Positions 18,220-25,452 of a stretch of 64,000 bases of DNA are shown here, piece after piece. The DNA comes from Prevotellaceae bacterium UBA4336 (GTDB taxonomy: Bacteria; Bacteroidota; Bacteroidia; Bacteroidales; Bacteroidaceae): assembly GCA_002394305.1 (NCBI GenBank), contig DGTM01000009.1, forward strand, positions 1 to 64,000, given 5' to 3'. The notes beneath the pieces are model-generated. The model searched no databases, had not been told where the DNA came from, and saw nothing but the letters and a program-made list of their open reading frames with translations. The translations under genes and the position numbers were made by a program. Position 1 is the first letter of the stretch, and every line of letters begins with the position of its first letter.

Positions 18220-19848
18220 ATGAAAGCTCACATCACAAAACGCAGCCTCTCGCTTCTGGCACTATTGTCCGCCATTCCCTGTTTGGCAGACAAGAACACA
18301 GACAAGCGTCCGAACATCCTCCTCATCATGGCCGACGATATGGGCTACTCTGACATCGGCTGCTATGGTGGAGAGATACCGACGCCCAACATCGACGCTC
18401 TGGCTGCCCGCGGGCTTCGCTTCACGCAATTCTACAACTGCGGACGCTCCTGCCCTACAAGAGCCAGCCTCCTCACGGGTCTCTACTCTCATCAGGCTGG
18501 CATCGGCGCAATGTCGGAAGACCCGGAACTCAAGGACGGGAACGACCCTGAACATCAAGGCGAACACGGCTACATGGGCTTCCTCAACCGCAACTGCGTG
18601 ACGATGGCCGAGGTGCTGCGCGATGCAGGCTACCACACTTACATGACTGGCAAATGGCATGTCGGCATGCACGGCAAGGAGAAATGGCCCCTGCAACGAG
18701 GCTTTGAGCACTTCTACGGCATCCTGGCCGGCGCGACCAGCTATCTGCAACCGAAAGGCGGACGAGGCCTGACGCTCGACAACACAAATCTGCCCGCTCC
18801 GAGACCACCTTACTATACGACCGATGCCTTCACCGACCATGCCATCGGCTTCTTGGAACAGCAGACGGACGACAAACCATTTTTCCTCTACCTTGCCTAC
18901 AATGCTCCCCACTGGCCACTGCAAGCCAAGGATGCCGACATCGAGAAGATGGCCGGACGCTATGCCGCTGGCTGGCAAGAGACAAGGGAACAGCGCAGGC
19001 AGCGAATGAAGGAGCTGGGACTTGTCAAGGACGAATGGGGACTCGCCGAATGGGAGTCCAGAACGTGGAGTCAACTTAACGAGCAAGAGCAGGACAACTC
19101 TGCACTGCGCATGTCGGTCTATGCCGCACAAGTTTATTGCATGGACTACAACATTGGCCGCATCATTGATTATCTGCGAAGCAAGGGACAGCTCGACAAC
19201 ACACTCATCATCTTCCTCTCCGACAATGGGGCATGCGCTGAGCCGTACAGCGAAACAGGCTTCGGAACAATCGCCGACATCAACAACCAGCAACACTGGG
19301 TGCAACCATCGTATGGCAAACCCTGGGCAATGGTGAGCAACACGCCCTACCGCAAATACAAGCGACGCGCTTACGAAGGCGGCATTGCGGCCCCGCTCAT
19401 TGTCTCTTGGCCTGAACAGACCCAACAATATGCCTCCGAACTCCGAGAGAACATCTGCCACGTCACAGACCTCATGGCTACTTTCGTCGATGTTGCCAAA
19501 GCCAAATACCCGAAGACGTATCACGGCGGCAACGAGATTATTCCGCTGCAAGGTACAAGCCTCGTGCCTGCCATCAAGCAGCCCGGCAAAAAGCTGCACG
19601 ACTACATCTACGGCGAGCATGCTGACAACTGCTACGTGCGTCATGGCGAATGGAAGGCTGTTCGCGACGAAGTGACCGACAAGTGGGAACTTTATAACAT
19701 CCCGAACGACCGCACAGAGCGCAATGACCTTGCAGCCAAAGAGCCAGAACGCCTGAAGCAACTCGTGGAGAAGTGGGAGGAATGGGCCAACAGCCATCAT
19801 GTCTTCCCAAAAGGCAAAGGCGGACGTGACACGAGACTGACCGAATAA
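18220..19848 (+). CDS. Exported S1-family sulfatase with a Ser-type active site
   Basis: The 542-residue arylsulfatase-like protein has a signal peptide (1-23), the metal-binding MADDMGYSD (Asp-39/40), and the formylglycine motif SCPTRASLLTG at 77-87. In C/S-x-P-x-R the catalytic position is Ser-77, with Cys as the x residue, so conversion to formylglycine should use an anaerobic radical-SAM maturase (anSME) acting on Ser; that gene is not in the window. MTGKWHVG and LSDNGAC are further family blocks. The substrate is probably a sulfated glycan. The gene lies inside the suf operon, 14 nt after sufB and 11 nt before sufC. The C-terminal GKGGRDTRLTE is intact. Confidence 0.9.
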   Translation: MKAHITKRSLSLLALLSAIPCLADKNTDKRPNILLIMADDMGYSDIGCYGGEIPTPNIDALAARGLRFTQFYNCGRSCPTRASLLTGLYSHQAGIGAMSEDPELKDGNDPEHQGEHGYMGFLNRNCVTMAEVLRDAGYHTYMTGKWHVGMHGKEKWPLQRGFEHFYGILAGATSYLQPKGGRGLTLDNTNLPAPRPPYYTTDAFTDHAIGFLEQQTDDKPFFLYLAYNAPHWPLQAKDADIEKMAGRYAAGWQETREQRRQRMKELGLVKDEWGLAEWESRTWSQLNEQEQDNSALRMSVYAAQVYCMDYNIGRIIDYLRSKGQLDNTLIIFLSDNGACAEPYSETGFGTIADINNQQHWVQPSYGKPWAMVSNTPYRKYKRRAYEGGIAAPLIVSWPEQTQQYASELRENICHVTDLMATFVDVAKAKYPKTYHGGNEIIPLQGTSLVPAIKQPGKKLHDYIYGEHADNCYVRHGEWKAVRDEVTDKWELYNIPNDRTERNDLAAKEPERLKQLVEKWEEWANSHHVFPKGKGGRDTRLTE

Positions 19849-19859
19849 TATCGAACTAT

Positions 19860-20612
19860 ATGCTAAAGATAGAGAACCTGCACGCCGGCACAGGCGGCAA
19901 AGAAATACTGAAGGGCGTGAACCTGACCGTCCGCGACGGCGAGATACACGCTGTGATGGGCCTCAACGGGGCCGGAAAGAGTACGCTCTCCAACGTCATT
20001 GTCGGCCATCCGGCCTACGAAGTGACCCAGGGCAGCATCACATGGGACGGCAAGGACCTGCTCGCGCTCAAACCCGAGGAACGTGCCCACGAGGGCATCT
20101 TCCTGAGCTTCCAGCAACCCGTCGAGATTCCCGGCGTGTCGATGGTCAACTTCATGCGGGCCGCACTGAGCGCCAAGCGCAAATACCTGGGCCTCGACCC
20201 CATGCCGGCCGGAGACTTCCTCAAGCTCATGAAGGAGAAACGCGCCATCGTCGAGCTGGACAGCAAGCTGGCGAGCCGTAGCGTGAACGAGGGCTTCTCG
20301 GGCGGAGAGAAGAAGCGCAACGAAATCTTCCAGATGGCAATGCTCGAACCGAAGCTCGCCATCCTCGACGAGACGGACAGCGGACTCGACGTGGACGCCC
20401 TGCGCGTCGTGGCCGAAGGCTTCAACCGCCTGCGCAGACCGGAGACGAGCGCCATCGTCATCACCCACTACCAGCGCCTGCTCGACTACCTGAAGCCGGA
20501 CGTCGTGCACGTCCTCATCGACGGCCGCATCGTCCGGACCGGAGGCCCCGAGCTGGCAGCGGAGATAGAGAGCCGCGGCTTCGACTGGATAATTAAAGAG
20601 ATTAGAGATTAG
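19860..20612 (+). CDS. sufC: Fe-S cluster assembly ATPase SufC
   Basis: The 250-residue ABC-type ATPase powers the SufBCD scaffold. Walker A is GLNGAGKST (34-42), the Q-loop segment is FLSFQQP, the signature FSGGEKKRNE starts at 146, and Walker B/D-loop is LAILDETDSGLD, followed by ITHYQRLLDYL. Cytoplasmic, no membrane domain. It follows the embedded sulfatase gene by 11 nt, which suggests a single transcript with sufB and sufD. Confidence 0.97.
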   Translation: MLKIENLHAGTGGKEILKGVNLTVRDGEIHAVMGLNGAGKSTLSNVIVGHPAYEVTQGSITWDGKDLLALKPEERAHEGIFLSFQQPVEIPGVSMVNFMRAALSAKRKYLGLDPMPAGDFLKLMKEKRAIVELDSKLASRSVNEGFSGGEKKRNEIFQMAMLEPKLAILDETDSGLDVDALRVVAEGFNRLRRPETSAIVITHYQRLLDYLKPDVVHVLIDGRIVRTGGPELAAEIESRGFDWIIKEIRD

Positions 20613-20711
20613 GGATTAAGGAAATCCTTCGTTATGACGAAATGACGTTATAACGTTATAACGACAGAAAGAAACGAAAGAAAAGGAAGGAGAGGAAAGA
20701 GACGAAAGGCA
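20613..20711. repeat. Spacer with TTATAACG palindromes and GAAAG repeats
   Basis: The sufC-sufD gap contains CGTTATAACGTTATAACG, a self-complementary tandem motif, followed by purine tracts of GAAAGAAAC type. A related TTATAACG stretch lies at 3395-3420 between birA and pyrH. Confidence 0.65.
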
Positions 20712-21929
20712 ATGGAAGCAACAAGGCAATACATAGACTTCTACAATGAGGTGCGCGACGTGCTTGCCTCGCGCAGCTGCCCCGAGATGAACGCCTGCCG
20801 CGAGGCCGCCCTGCAGACGTTCTCCCGCCAGGGCTTCCCCTCGCCGAAAGTGGAGCGCTACCGCTATGCGAAGGTCGAAGCCGACTTCTCGCCCAACTAC
20901 GGCATCGCCCTCGCACCGCTCGGCGGACAGCTCCCGCCCCACTGCTTCCGCCTTGCGGAGGCCGAGCCTCGCGTGCGCGTATTATATAATAATGTAGCGG
21001 ATGCGACCGACAGCATCGTCTGCCTAAACACGATGCTCAGCGTCGACACACTGGTCGTGCACGTGCCGCGGGGCGTCAAGGTGGAGCATCCGATACAGAT
21101 AAGCAACATCCTCAAGGGCGAACAGGACACGATGGTCTGCCGCCGCATCCTCGTCGTCATGGACGAACTCTCGGAGGCCGACATCATCATCACCGACCGC
21201 GCCGCCTCGCAGAACCGCTTCCTGACGAACCAGGTCGTGGAGGTCGTGATGGGCGACGGCTCGCACCTCAGCCTCTACGACATCGAGGAGACACACCTGC
21301 TCTGCACCCGCTACAGCAGCGTCTTCGTGCGGCAGGGACGCGACAGCAGCCTGCACCATACCTCCCTGACGCTCTTCAACGGACACACACGCAACCGCCT
21401 CGACGTCCTGCTGCAGGGCGAGGGCAGTGAGGTGACGGCCAATGGCTGCGTCATCGCCGACAAGATGCAGCACGTGGACAACAACACGCTCATCGACCAC
21501 GCCGTGCCCGGCTGCCAAAGCAGCGAGCTCTACAAGTACGTCCTCGACGACAACGCCGTCGGTGCCTTCGCCGGCAGGGTGCTGGTGCGCCAAGGGGCAC
21601 AGCGGACGCTCAGCAACGAGACGAACGCCAACCTGCTTGCCACACGCTCGGCCCGCATGTACACGCAGCCCATGCTCGAGATATATGCCGACGACGTGCG
21701 GTGCAGCCACGGCAGCACCGTCGGGCAGATGGACGAGACGGCCCTCTTCTATATGCGTCAGAGAGGCATCGACGAGCAGGAGGCCCGCCTGCTGCTCAAG
21801 GCCGCTTTCATCACCGAAGTCATCGAGAGCATTCCCCTCGAGTCCCTCCGCGACCGCCTGCACGTGCTGGTGGACAAGCGGCTCAGGGGCGAGCTCAGCA
21901 AGTGCGAGGGGTGCAAGCTGTGCGGATAG
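20712..21929 (+). CDS. sufD: Fe-S cluster assembly protein SufD
   Basis: The 405-residue SufD partners SufB and SufC. The short N-terminal helical region (FSRQGFPSPKVERYRYAKV) leads to a beta-helix core with VHVPRGVKVEHPIQIS, and the C-terminal block KMQHVDNNTLIDHAVPGCQS and SHGSTVGQMDETALFYMRQRG is characteristic, including the His of the SufB-SufD interface cluster site. The stop is followed within 15 nt by the left arm of a 67-bp inverted repeat. Confidence 0.96.
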   Translation: MEATRQYIDFYNEVRDVLASRSCPEMNACREAALQTFSRQGFPSPKVERYRYAKVEADFSPNYGIALAPLGGQLPPHCFRLAEAEPRVRVLYNNVADATDSIVCLNTMLSVDTLVVHVPRGVKVEHPIQISNILKGEQDTMVCRRILVVMDELSEADIIITDRAASQNRFLTNQVVEVVMGDGSHLSLYDIEETHLLCTRYSSVFVRQGRDSSLHHTSLTLFNGHTRNRLDVLLQGEGSEVTANGCVIADKMQHVDNNTLIDHAVPGCQSSELYKYVLDDNAVGAFAGRVLVRQGAQRTLSNETNANLLATRSARMYTQPMLEIYADDVRCSHGSTVGQMDETALFYMRQRGIDEQEARLLLKAAFITEVIESIPLESLRDRLHVLVDKRLRGELSKCEGCKLCG

Positions 21930-21941
21930 ACCCACCCCCAA

Positions 21942-22127
21942 CCCCTCCCTTCTTGGATGCTTTAGCACCAAGGCGCGCTTTTGATGCGCGGAGGTAGGGA
22001 GGGGAGAAAATAGTAATAGAAGATGGAAAAGAACAAAGATATTCAGTCAAATAAGGTAACTTCTCCCCTCCCTACCTCCGCGCATCAAAAGCGCGCCTTG
22101 GTGCTAAAGCATCCAAGAAGGGAGGGG
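21942..22127. repeat. Perfect 67-bp inverted repeat around the sufS start
   Basis: Arm 1 (21942-22008) and arm 2 (22061-22127) are exact reverse complements over 67 nt, separated by 52 nt; pairing continues imperfectly outward through a G/C tract. The arms contain GGCGCGCTTTTGATGCGC and C/G-rich ends like the other palindromic elements. The loop holds an ATG (22023) in frame with sufS, and arm 2 ends 15 nt before the preferred sufS ATG. Confidence 0.95.
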
Positions 22128-22142
22128 CAGGGGGAGGGTCCG

Positions 22143-23459
22143 ATGGTTAGTGAGGGTCTGTTCCCCATCCTGGGGCGGAAGATATACGGCAAGTACCCGC
22201 TGGTCTATCTCGACAATGCCGCCACCACGCAGAAGCCGCGCTGCGTCGTCGAGGCCATGACGGACGAGTACTACAACGTCAACGCCAACGTGCACCGCGG
22301 CGTACACTTCCTCTCGCAGCAAGCCACCGAGCTGCACGAAGCGTCCCGCGAGACCGTGCGCCGATTCCTTGGTGCACGCAGCACCAGCGAGATTGTCTTC
22401 ACCCGCGGCACGACGGAGAGCATCAACCTCGTGGCGTCGTGCTTCGGACAAGCCTGCATGAAGGAGGGCGACGAGGTCATCATCTCCGAGATGGAGCACC
22501 ACAGCAACATCGTCTCGTGGCAGCTCGTACAGGCGCGGCAGGGCATCCGGCTCCGTGTCTGTCCCATCACCGACGACGGCCGGCTCCGTATGGACGCGTA
22601 CGAGAAGCTCTTCAACAGCCGTACGAAGATTGTCAGCCTGACGCACGTCAGCAACGTCCTGGGCACGGTCAACCCCGTGCGCGACATCGTCCGCATCGCC
22701 CACGAGCACGGCGTGCCCGTCCTCATCGACGGCGCACAGAGCACCCCCCACATGAAGGTCGACGTGCAGGAGCTCGACTGCGACTTCTTCGCCTTCAGCG
22801 GCCACAAGATATACGGCCCGACGGGCATCGGCGTGCTCTATGGCAAGGAGGAGTGGCTGGACCGCCTGCCGCCCTACATGGGAGGCGGCGAGATGATCAA
22901 GACGGTCAGCTTCGAGCACACCACCTTCAACGACCTTCCCTATAAGTTCGAGGCCGGAACGCCCGACTACGTGGCCTCCACCGGCCTGGCCCGCGCCCTC
23001 GACTATGTTACCTCCATAGGCCTCGAAGCCATCGAAGCCCACGAGCGCGACCTGACGGCCTACGCCATGCAGCGCCTCATGGAAGTGGAAGGCATGCACA
23101 TCTTCGGCCCGAGGGACATTGCGGAGCATGACGCGGTCATTAGTTTCTTGGTAGAGACCAACTCCAGGACCCCCTCTAACTCCCCCTTAAAGGGGGAGAA
23201 CTCCAATGCCGCTGCTCAGGAAGCCTCCCCTTTAAGGGGAGGTTTGGAAGGGTCTGGCTCTTTTATCCATCACCTCGACATGGGCACCCTGCTCGACCGC
23301 CTCGGCATCGCCATCCGCACCGGGCATCATTGTGCCGAGCCCTTGATGCATCGCCTCGGCATCGAAGGCACCTGCCGCGCCAGCTTCGCCCTCTACAACA
23401 CAAGGGACGACGTCGATGCCCTGGTCGCAGGCATCCGCCGCGTCAAGCAGATGTTTTAG
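22143..23459 (+). CDS. sufS: Cysteine desulfurase SufS with an internal repeat-derived insert
   Basis: This PLP enzyme mobilises cysteine sulfur for SufBCD. The start at 22143 (MVSEGLFPILGRK) was chosen because homologues begin a few residues before FPIL; an in-frame ATG at 22023 would add 40 residues encoded by an inverted-repeat arm. Motifs: VYLDNAATTQKP, the PLP Lys-222 in SGHKIYGP and the catalytic Cys-397 in TGHHCAEPLM (numbered from 22143). Between VISFLVE and HHLDMGTLLD, where relatives are contiguous, about 37 extra residues are encoded by two C/G palindromes (23180-23198 and 23224-23242). The frame is intact, so the enzyme may be functional. The suf group ends at a terminator at 23476. 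Confidence 0.94.
   Translation: MVSEGLFPILGRKIYGKYPLVYLDNAATTQKPRCVVEAMTDEYYNVNANVHRGVHFLSQQATELHEASRETVRRFLGARSTSEIVFTRGTTESINLVASCFGQACMKEGDEVIISEMEHHSNIVSWQLVQARQGIRLRVCPITDDGRLRMDAYEKLFNSRTKIVSLTHVSNVLGTVNPVRDIVRIAHEHGVPVLIDGAQSTPHMKVDVQELDCDFFAFSGHKIYGPTGIGVLYGKEEWLDRLPPYMGGGEMIKTVSFEHTTFNDLPYKFEAGTPDYVASTGLARALDYVTSIGLEAIEAHERDLTAYAMQRLMEVEGMHIFGPRDIAEHDAVISFLVETNSRTPSNSPLKGENSNAAAQEASPLRGGLEGSGSFIHHLDMGTLLDRLGIAIRTGHHCAEPLMHRLGIEGTCRASFALYNTRDDVDALVAGIRRVKQMF
23160..23268 (+). repeat. Palindromic elements inserted in frame in sufS
   Basis: Two palindromes, CTCCCCCTTAAAGGGGGAG (23180-23198) and CCTCCCCTTTAAGGGGAGG (23224-23242), lie inside the coding region and encode SNSPLKGENSN and ASPLRGGLEGS. 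They resemble intergenic elements at 30514 and 11086. Confidence 0.85.
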
Positions 23460-23475
23460 CCATCGGCCCAAGCGC

Positions 23476-23512
23476 AACGCACCCCGAAGCCATCCGAGCC
23501 TCGGGGTGCGTT
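23476..23512 (+). terminator. Terminator hairpin after sufS
   Basis: AACGCACCCCGA pairs perfectly with TCGGGGTGCGTT over 12 bp, with a 13-nt loop, 17 nt after the sufS stop. The T-tract is short (TTGTCTT). It may be bidirectional, also ending the small minus-strand ORF. Confidence 0.75.
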
Positions 23513-23526
23513 GTCTTAGAGCCCTG

Positions 23527-23637
23527 CTAAAGCAATCCGTTCGCTTCTCTCCACTTCTTTCCCTTTGGGGTGTAGCAGAAGATAAGGAACACCAAGCACG
23601 GCAGACCAACAAAGAGTCCAACTAAATACATTCCCAT
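23527..23637 (-). CDS. Small single-span membrane protein (36 aa), candidate
   Basis: A 36-codon frame encodes MGMYLVGLFVGLPCLVFLIF, then CYTPKGKKWREANGLL: one hydrophobic helix (residues 4-22) followed by a basic tail with a GKKW motif. A purine-rich AAAGAAAGGG precedes the ATG. Similar short proteins with one helix and a KGKKW-type tail are, to my recollection, common in Bacteroides/Prevotella genomes, but no function is known. Its upstream region was possibly altered by the MITE-like element at 23667. Confidence 0.55.
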   Translation of the reverse strand: MGMYLVGLFVGLPCLVFLIFCYTPKGKKWREANGLL

Positions 23638-23656
23638 ATTAACTGCCCTTTCTTTT

Positions 23657-23894
23657 ATTAGTTAATTCAACTTTCGGAAGTAAAAGAGGAAGTAAAAAAG
23701 GAAGTAAACTCGCTTCGCTCGTGGAAGTTATATGCTACGCACAGGACGATAGCTTTTGCATCCCCATTGTATCGTCCAGCACGCAGTGCTTAACTTCCTG
23801 CCAGCAACGCTGGCTTTTCCGCCTGCGCCTGAGCGAAGCGAAGAACTTCCCATTTAACTTCATTCTATAACTTCCGAAACTTTAATTAGTTAAT
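23657..23894. mobile_element. MITE-like element, 218 bp, flanked by 10-bp direct repeats
   Basis: ATTAGTTAAT occurs at 23657-23666 and 23885-23894. The enclosed 218 bp (23667-23884) begins with CTTTCGGAAGT and ends with ACTTCCGAAAC, an inverted terminal repeat of about 11 bp. Inside are nested inverted pairs: TCGCTTCGCTC with GAGCGAAGCGA, and GGACGATA with TATCGTCC. There is no coding frame, so it would need a transposase in trans. TTTCGGAAG is also the core of the 22-nt repeats. Confidence 0.6.
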
Positions 23895-23933
23895 ATGATT
23901 CCAGACCATAAGAAATCCGACAGAACGGCGAGC

Positions 23934-23955
23934 GGATGACCGTTCCCCGGTCATC
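23934..23955. terminator. Short hairpin beyond the araC-family gene
   Basis: GATGACCG pairs with CGGTCATC around a short loop. It lies beyond the 3' end of the minus-strand regulator, after the repeat array. No T-tract was seen, so terminator function is tentative. Confidence 0.35.
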
Positions 23956-23966
23956 AACACAGCACG

Positions 23967-24086
23967 CTCTTCCAAAATAAGCGCCTTGCTCTTCCGGAAT
24001 AAGCGCCCTGCTCTTCCGGAATAAGCGCCTTGCTCTTCCAAAATAAGCGCCTTGCTCTTCCGGAATAAGCGCCTTGCTCTTCCGGG
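23967..24086. repeat. 22-nt tandem repeat array, 5-6 units
   Basis: Units of 22 nt with core GCTCTTCCGGAATAAGCGCC are repeated head to tail, two copies with CCAAAA in place of CCGGAA. TTCCGGAA is palindromic. The array lies directly beyond the 3' end of the AraC-family gene. Confidence 0.85.
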
Positions 24087-24098
24087 AGGCGGGGCATG

Positions 24099-25199
24099 TC
24101 ACTTCGTTTGGCGCCTCGTTTCGCGGTTCGTCTCGAGCCATGCGGCGGGCGTCATGCCGGTGAACTTGCGGAAGTTACGGTAGAAGGACTGTTCGCTCGA
24201 GAAGCCTGCGTCGGTAGCTATCGTCGAGAGTTTGCCGGAGGAGCCGTGCCTGTCGTGCTGCATGATGAGCATCTTGGCGTGTTCCACCCGCAGACGGTTC
24301 ACGTAGTCGGAGAACGAACAGCCAAGCTGCTGGTTGATGTAGTTCGAGACGTATGTGCGGCAGGACCCCACCTCGCGAGCCACGTCGGAGATGGTGATGT
24401 TCGGGTGCAGGTAGTAGGCCTCCTTCACCATGAGATGCTCTATGCGGGGGCCCAGGGTGTTGCCTTGTTCGTCGGGGTTAGAGGAGGAGGTCATGGCGTC
24501 GGTTTCCGGTGTGTTGTCTGAGATGTACTGTTCGGCGTGGAACGTACGGGTGTAGCCGATGTACCCCAGTGCGAAGAGCAGCAGGGCGATGGGGTCGAGG
24601 GCTGCCAGGATGAGCCAGTCGCTGTGGAGGACCTGCTCGCGCCCCAGTATGTTGAGCACAACCGTTTCGGCCGACGTCAGCAGGATAGCCACGAGCAGCC
24701 AGCGCACGGTCCGCACGTCCTTGCCCTCCGTCTCGGCGTAGAATTCCTGCAGCTCGCGGTCGAAGGCTGTCAGCCGGCGGTAGCCGAAGCTGGCCACGCA
24801 GAGCACCTGTAAGCCGTTGAGCACGGCACGCACCGTGTCTGTCTCCTTGCCCGGGGCAATCAGGATAGCCGTTGCGACCAGCAGCCCTGGGGCCAGAATG
24901 AGCCAGGCGGAGCGGCGCCGGAGCGGACGGGCTGTGAGGCGGCAGATGTAGAGGAAGTAGACGGGGTAGACCGACAGCGAGCATGCCGCCCAGAGCGCCT
25001 CAAGCGGACGGGGCAGACCCTCTGCGGCGTACACATTATATAACAGTGCATGGCAGGAGTACAGCACGGTGCAGATGCCGAAGAAAACGGTCAGCATCCG
25101 CTGCGCGGCATCGTTGCGCCCGTACCTGAGACTCAGGCGGACGAACCAAAACGTGCACGCCAGAAGCGGCAGCACGCTGAAGAGTAAGCCTGTTTGCAT
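24099..25199 (-). CDS. Membrane-anchored AraC-family transcription regulator
   Basis: The 366-residue protein has about six to seven hydrophobic helices in residues 1-230 and a C-terminal AraC/XylS double helix-turn-helix (about 265-360) with NITISDVAREVGSCRTYVSN and STIATDAGFSSEQSFYRNFR followed by KFTGMTPAAW. Such proteins place DNA-binding domains at the inner membrane and probably sense an envelope or small-molecule signal. The start at 25199 was chosen because the -7 box at 25245-25253 lies inside the 56-codon extension of the longer frame. It is divergent from the LRR protein gene, and paired TTGTAYGATATG repeats lie between them. Confidence 0.9.
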   Translation of the reverse strand: MQTGLLFSVLPLLACTFWFVRLSLRYGRNDAAQRMLTVFFGICTVLYSCHALLYNVYAAEGLPRPLEALWAACSLSVYPVYFLYICRLTARPLRRRSAWLILAPGLLVATAILIAPGKETDTVRAVLNGLQVLCVASFGYRRLTAFDRELQEFYAETEGKDVRTVRWLLVAILLTSAETVVLNILGREQVLHSDWLILAALDPIALLLFALGYIGYTRTFHAEQYISDNTPETDAMTSSSNPDEQGNTLGPRIEHLMVKEAYYLHPNITISDVAREVGSCRTYVSNYINQQLGCSFSDYVNRLRVEHAKMLIMQHDRHGSSGKLSTIATDAGFSSEQSFYRNFRKFTGMTPAAWLETNRETRRQTK

Positions 25200-25244
25200 C
25201 TTTCTTGTTTTGTCCGACGCGTGCCGGATTTGTCGTTTCCGAGT

Positions 25245-25253
25245 GCAAAGGTA
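25245..25253 (-). promoter_or_regulatory. -7 promoter box for the AraC-family gene
   Basis: TACCTTTGC on the minus strand, 45 nt before the start codon at 25199. Confidence 0.7.
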
Positions 25254-25314
25254 CACATTTTTTGCGACAATGTGCCTATTTTCTCCACAAAGAGATGGAC
25301 GGAGAATCAGGTAG

Positions 25315-25347
25315 TTGTATGATATGGTAGTCTTTTTGTACGATATG
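25315..25347. promoter_or_regulatory. Paired direct repeats, candidate AraC-type operator
   Basis: TTGTATGATATG (25315-25326) and TTGTACGATATG (25336-25347) match at 11 of 12 bases with a 21-nt period, two helical turns. They sit between the divergent promoters, 48-80 nt upstream of the LRR -7 box, the geometry used by AraC-family activators. Confidence 0.5.
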
Positions 25348-25394
25348 ACAGCGAGAAATGGACGCATTTACACATCATTTATTGTCGAAAAGCC

Positions 25395-25403
25395 TAACTT
25401 TGC
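25395..25403 (+). promoter_or_regulatory. -7 promoter box for the LRR protein gene
   Basis: TAACTTTGC, predicted start near 25408, leader about 45 nt with an AT-rich segment. No good -33 TTTG is visible, consistent with dependence on an activator. Confidence 0.65.
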
Positions 25404-25452
25404 GGTGTAAATATAAAAATGTGAACATATTATTAACTAAACAGCAGATACT

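Noticed and set aside
21942..22127. Terminal inverted repeats of an insertion sequence
   Set aside because: The spacer is only 52 nt and holds no transposase; there are no target duplications. A paired REP-like element fits better.
22023..22142. SufS N-terminal extension from the ATG at 22023
   Set aside because: The extra 40 residues are encoded by the inverted-repeat loop and arm and are unlike known SufS N termini. Translation from it as a leader remains possible.
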